NCBI GenBank assembly: GCA_949752745.1
Contig: OX457027.1
Span: 91,285,720-91,349,719, forward strand
DNA from: Protula sp. h YS-2021
Lineage: Eukaryota; Annelida; Polychaeta; Sabellida; Serpulidae
Length of the DNA: 64,000 nt
Direction: 5' to 3'
Position 1 is the first letter of the stretch. The number at the start of each line of letters is the position of its first letter. A program made the translations under genes and the position numbers. Under the pieces are notes generated by a model that was not told where the DNA came from, made no database searches, and saw nothing but the letters and a program-made list of their open reading frames with translations. Shown piece by piece: positions 59,601-64,000 of this stretch.

Positions 59601-61550
59601 GTGTGTTTAGCAAAACGTAAAAATATATTATGATAAAGCTTTAGCCACCAACATTCCTTTGGCGTTTCTACATTAAAGCGTTACCATACAACAAATAAAA
59701 TTTTTGTCTGGAAAAGGTAAGAATAACTTTTAGAAAGTAGATGCATTTTTATAGCATTTCCCTAAATATTCTACCCGTTTTTACTGATCTCATACAAAAT
59801 TTAGATAATATATAAACACTTTATAATGACATAAAGAAACAAGAGGAAATTTAATAACCTTGATTTGAACAATCCTAGAATAAAGTGTGTGTTTTTTTTT
59901 ATTCCAGGTGAATATCTTTACTCAATCCAAGTTTATGTTTTGGGTTTTATGTATTTTTTAAACAAATGAATTTTTGAATTGTTTAAATAGAAGTGGAACG
60001 GGATTTTGTTGCCAAATATTAATATTATAGCATCGTCTCTTGTGTCTAGAATTTTATTATGTGACGTTGCAGCATCCCTGCATTTTATACATTATGAAGT
60101 TATATTATTGCTTTTAAACCTTCCTGGTATTTTTAAGGGAATGTGGAGTGAGTTTTAACTTTATCCAAGTCAAACGTAACAGTGCTGGAACAGAGCTGAA
60201 CAACAATAATTCCATTTACTTATCTGTCACTCAAACACTGGATTTTATAGATAGATATATCTACTTACTTTTAAGTCAGCATCAACTTAAGTTAGTTACA
60301 CTTAAACTATGCTATTGATTTAAATATTTAGATTTGCCGAGATATGACAATTTAAAAACATATATATTTACATTAACCAATCGTTCAATATTTTAAATCT
60401 TACATTTAATAATTTTTAAAAAATTAACTCTAATTAGGAAGACACAAGGAACATTATAAGGTCGGACAAAAATAGAATAAAAATTTTTTCTGTAGAAACG
60501 GCCAAGAAAGAAAAGCCCCTTTCCGGAAAATTGCTTTGCACATTCAAGGTTTATTATCACATATATTTAAGTAGTAAAGCCTTCATAAATATAAATGGAA
60601 ATTAAAGTGGAAGTTTGCAATTGTTTCAAAATAAGAAAGTGATACTCCACGAAATAGCTCTTAGAGTTTCACATGTTTTACAAAAAAAGTTTTTTTAAAG
60701 ATGTTGATATAGTTACTAAATTTTGCATTTTATCCAACAATGATTGCCAGACAACAAGTAGTAGAGTGATGCTCAAACAGCTCTCATCTTAGTGGTATTC
60801 ATCAAACCTCTAATTGTACTTTATAGGCGATCTTTACACTTCTGTTGCATCTTGAACTTGATAAAAGGCTTTTCGTGACCATAGTGGACTACTGACACAT
60901 TTTTGCGCTTTTTCCTCTCGTTTAATATAGTGTTTTATGCAATATCTTACATTATTTTTGACATATTTCGTCAGAGGAGAGAATCAATGTTTCTAAATGT
61001 AATTATCGTTAACAGAAATGATCCATAAATGTTGGTCTAAATTACATTTGTCGTTGGACAAGTTGGACTTTTGGAAACTGAGTGCAAATATTATTAGGAC
61101 TACATGAGTATAGTTCGTCTGATATTTGTGTTTTTGCCTTGCAAAATTAAACAACTCACTCCAAACTTTTAGGATTGATAGGACCCTAAGCAAGAATGTT
61201 CTTCGGTTCGACACCCTAATTTCGGCTATTATGGTTCGTAATTTGTGACTGTAACAAAGTTCTCCTTATCTCTTTACACAGAAAAGTACACCAACAAATC
61301 ATTCATCGACTTTAACAAGTACTCTGTCTTAAACACAAACTTTGATTGCATTATTGCTGGCAATGAAACAACAGTCCGGATAAACAAATGCACAGGATAA
61401 TAGTCCAAAACTCAAAAGCGTGTATTGAATGCATCCGTTAGCAGTAGTTTAGGTCCGCTATATTTCCTTTTTTAATCAAAAGCGATAGTTTTTTCAAACT
61501 GTACTCATATTATTTCGTGGAAGCTTAAAGAAATTCATTTTCCCTTCATA
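56690..61550. other. Long AT-rich stretch, no gene seen
   Basis: Many short frames, none with convincing composition, splice sites or domains. No strong tandem repeats. Could be intronic or intergenic. Confidence 0.5.
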
Positions 61551-61554
61551 ACAG

Positions 61555-61800
61555 GGAAGATGATAACGCAGCATTTCTGAAAATTTGGAGTGGATCACAG
61601 GCGAACCAAATTTTTGAATTGTGCAATGGTCGAAGTTATCCAAGAGAAGAAGAGCAGAAAAGCTTACCGGTTCCGAGTGGGGTCTGGTCAACTCCACTGG
61701 CCCGCTTCTGGAGGTACCTCGATGCAAGGACCAAAACGACCGTTGAAGAAAGACGCATCTCGATGATGGGAAAGGTTTTCTGCCACCCAGTGTCGTTTTA
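61555..61800 (+). CDS. Candidate coding exon, unknown
   Basis: More GC-rich than the surrounding 5 kb and open for about 80 codons (EDDNAAFLKIWSGSQANQIF ... ARFWRYLDARTKTTVEERR) to a TAG. Preceded by a pyrimidine-rich tract and an AACAG acceptor-like site at about 61550. No recognised family and no upstream exon found. Could be a terminal exon or chance. Confidence 0.3.
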
Positions 61801-63583
61801 GAATAGTGTACGACCTCTACTTATTGATGTCATACTAGAAGTTTGATTTTGTCAAGTCATTTTTACGTTTTAGAGGACATATTTCCTGTTTAAAAGTTAA
61901 CAAACTGGAGGTTTCTGCACAGATAAATACAGAGCAGACGGATATTTTAAACTGTTGTGCACTCTTAATTGGTATAACTCTGGCGGACTCAACAGTGGAT
62001 CTGCGGAGTAAAAAGGTATTACGCACAATTGACCGAACAGCCGTGGAGGTTTGTTGTTGAGCTTATTTAAAAGCGATTCCTCTCTGTTATAAGTACTAAT
62101 TTCCGCGGAATCCTCAGTGGGTCTGTGGAGTAAAAATGTGTTATTCATAGGGAGGTTTTTTTGGAACTCTAAGAATGTCTTAAAACATTCTGAGACCATT
62201 GTTTATGTTTTTTTGGGGGATTCTGAATGTCTTAAGACAATCTGAAACGTCTTGGGAGAAAAAGCTTGAGACACATCAGACTGTCGTAAAAAGCCGTAAT
62301 TGGACTCTCAATTCAAAATGGCGATAAACAACATGTTTAAATAACAAATTGCAATGTATCCCGATTAGATTTTCTTAAGTTTTCATTGCAATATAACACA
62401 TTTATCATGATACTTTGAAAATTTGGAGAATGTTTCGTTGTACGTAAAGCTTCGTCATTGTCATCGATAGCCATTTTCTGTTTTAAGACAGTATTTTTTT
62501 TTGACGGCTGTTTTAAGACAAACCTAACTCTGTGCAGCTTTTCGCGCATGTTTTCAGACGCATGAAAACAGGCCAAACAAAAAAAAAAAAAAACTCAGAT
62601 AGCAGACCTAACCGCCGTAGAGGTTGGCTGTTGGACAACAACGCATTAATTCCAAGAAGTCTTTTCAAACATAAGGAACAAATGATTCTCATAAATCTAA
62701 AAGCTCAGCTAGCCAGCACAAACAATAGATACATTGTTTATCGTTACTAATTACTTGATCCACTTCATCCATGCATCTGTCTTATTTTCAAAAAAAAAAT
62801 TATAAAGTAAAAAAAACGCTTTGTCAATTCCTAGAAAGAATTAAAATGCGCAATTAAACATTTCAAACATGAGAGCAAGCAGTATTTTTCAAGCATTTTT
62901 TAATCAACTAAAGGTGTTATAAAGCAGATGGAATTATAAATATTATAAAATATGATGACGTCATAATGAAAAAGAATACATATATAAAAATGAAATATAA
63001 CGATTTTGTTGTCAATGTGATATAAAGAGACTTTCTAATTTAATGCGTGAATGGTTAAGTACAATGTATGTGGAGATATCGATGATGTTATTGATGAACT
63101 TAATGTTATATTAATGAAGCTTGTATATTGCATTATATATACTTGAATTGCATGTTATTAATTTCTATTTTTGAATTTTATCACATTATGCTCTGACATT
63201 TTGTATCAGATAAAATCCTGCTATCTGAAACAAGTTATAAAATATGAAGTTAATACACATTTCAATGTTATTTTTTCTGTTCCCACGCAGGCTATAGAAT
63301 ACAAGTAACGACTAGTTTATTCTGCTCACCAGTGCAACTACCACAGGATAATAACAGATATGCTGGTCGTTCATGTTCAAAACTAGCTATTTTATAATGT
63401 GAGCAACTGCCTGTTCCTTAATACGTTATACTGATTATCTCAAACAAGTTACCGAATGACAAAGAGGCATTTTTTATTTCACCCAAATTTGAAAAGCATA
63501 ACAGTATGTTTTTTTGTATATTTTAGACCATTTCATCTTTTCTGTTTTTTATTTTGCTGTAGCTCTTCAAACACTGAAAAATT

Positions 63584-63586
<3 letters not shown>
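61801..63586. other. AT-rich stretch, no gene seen
   Basis: Contains two similar segments on either side of 62050-62140 ('CTCAACAGTGGATCTGCGGA' near 61986 and 'CTCAGTGGGTCTGTGGAGTA' near 62112) and a TGACGTCA at about 62954-62961. Nothing coding. Confidence 0.5.

Positions 63587-63654
<68 letters not shown>
63587..63654. repeat. (AG)n microsatellite
   Basis: About 34 AG units, uninterrupted. The last 345 bp of the window show nothing else. Confidence 0.95.
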
Positions 63655-63658
<4 letters not shown>

Positions 63659-64000
63659 AACATTATAACTATAAATACAAATATCATGTTCAAGATTTTT
63701 ATATATATGTAATTACGAAAATGCCACGATGAAAGCCAAGAGCAGCTCCTATCCGGGATGTAAATTAAAAAAAAACCTTTAACTGATAAAACAAAGGCTA
63801 GACACACTTGAGCCACAGCGTGTAAAAATGTAGTAGGAATTGGTAGTACATTCTGCTCTGTAAAATAAATTATCTGGGAATCGCGTGTGACGGTTCAGAG
63901 ACTATTTTTCCGAAATTGGCAGTGAACAACTAAAAAAGTAAAATACTATTTGTCTGGTTCCCTGTCCAAAAATTATTTGATGCAGAAAGTGTTTGACTAG

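Overview
The window reads as nuclear DNA of an animal. It holds a spliced, conserved single-copy gene (an EMC8/EMC9 homologue with five exons), a large ankyrin-repeat exon, several transposon classes, a tRNA-derived SINE and many microsatellites. The repeat style, the degenerate IAP gene (BIR plus RING) and the Tx1-like L1 element suggest a marine invertebrate, perhaps a mollusc. That host assignment is an inference.

Layout. 1-1.5 kb: 3' part of an ankyrin-repeat ORF that is open at the window edge. 3-6.4 kb: three unrelated tandem-repeat fields (~140 bp, ~60 bp and ~150 bp units). 7-7.14 kb: SINE. 7.38-12.18 kb: region bounded by a 33-bp perfect inverted repeat with subterminal repeats, probably a non-autonomous DNA transposon. 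12.56-14.25 kb: ~40 copies of a 41-bp minisatellite. 16.2-21.7 kb, minus strand: EMC8/EMC9-like gene with one GC-AG intron; its first intron holds a minisatellite, a field of GC-rich hairpins and a 1,260-bp hAT-type element with an 8-bp target duplication. 22.7-23.1 kb: LINE fragment.

25.0-42.3 kb is the unusual part. It is a compact, intron-poor, AT-rich block of at least 14 reading frames on both strands, arranged like a large dsDNA virus. Recognisable members are a tyrosine recombinase, a baculovirus-F-like envelope protein, a RecB/Cas4-type PD-(D/E)XK nuclease and a protein with a PC4-like N-terminus and a Cys/His cluster. Two arrays of an apparently undescribed ~95-residue domain flank the envelope gene. 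Most genes carry frameshifts or in-frame stops, so it looks like a decayed endogenous virus or virus-like giant transposon. At least one conserved host gene (EMC8/9) also has a single-base frame break, so some breaks may be assembly errors.

44.8-53.1 kb: nested direct repeats surrounding an L1/Tx1-type LINE (46.8-51.05 kb) with a 12-bp target duplication and a tRNA-like 5' end. 53.3-54.8 kb, minus: broken IAP gene. 55.05 kb: small acidic ORF with SUMO-interaction-like motifs. 55.6-56.5 kb, minus: dead Tc1/mariner transposase. 56.7-64 kb: mostly AT-rich sequence without a recognisable gene apart from one weak exon candidate.
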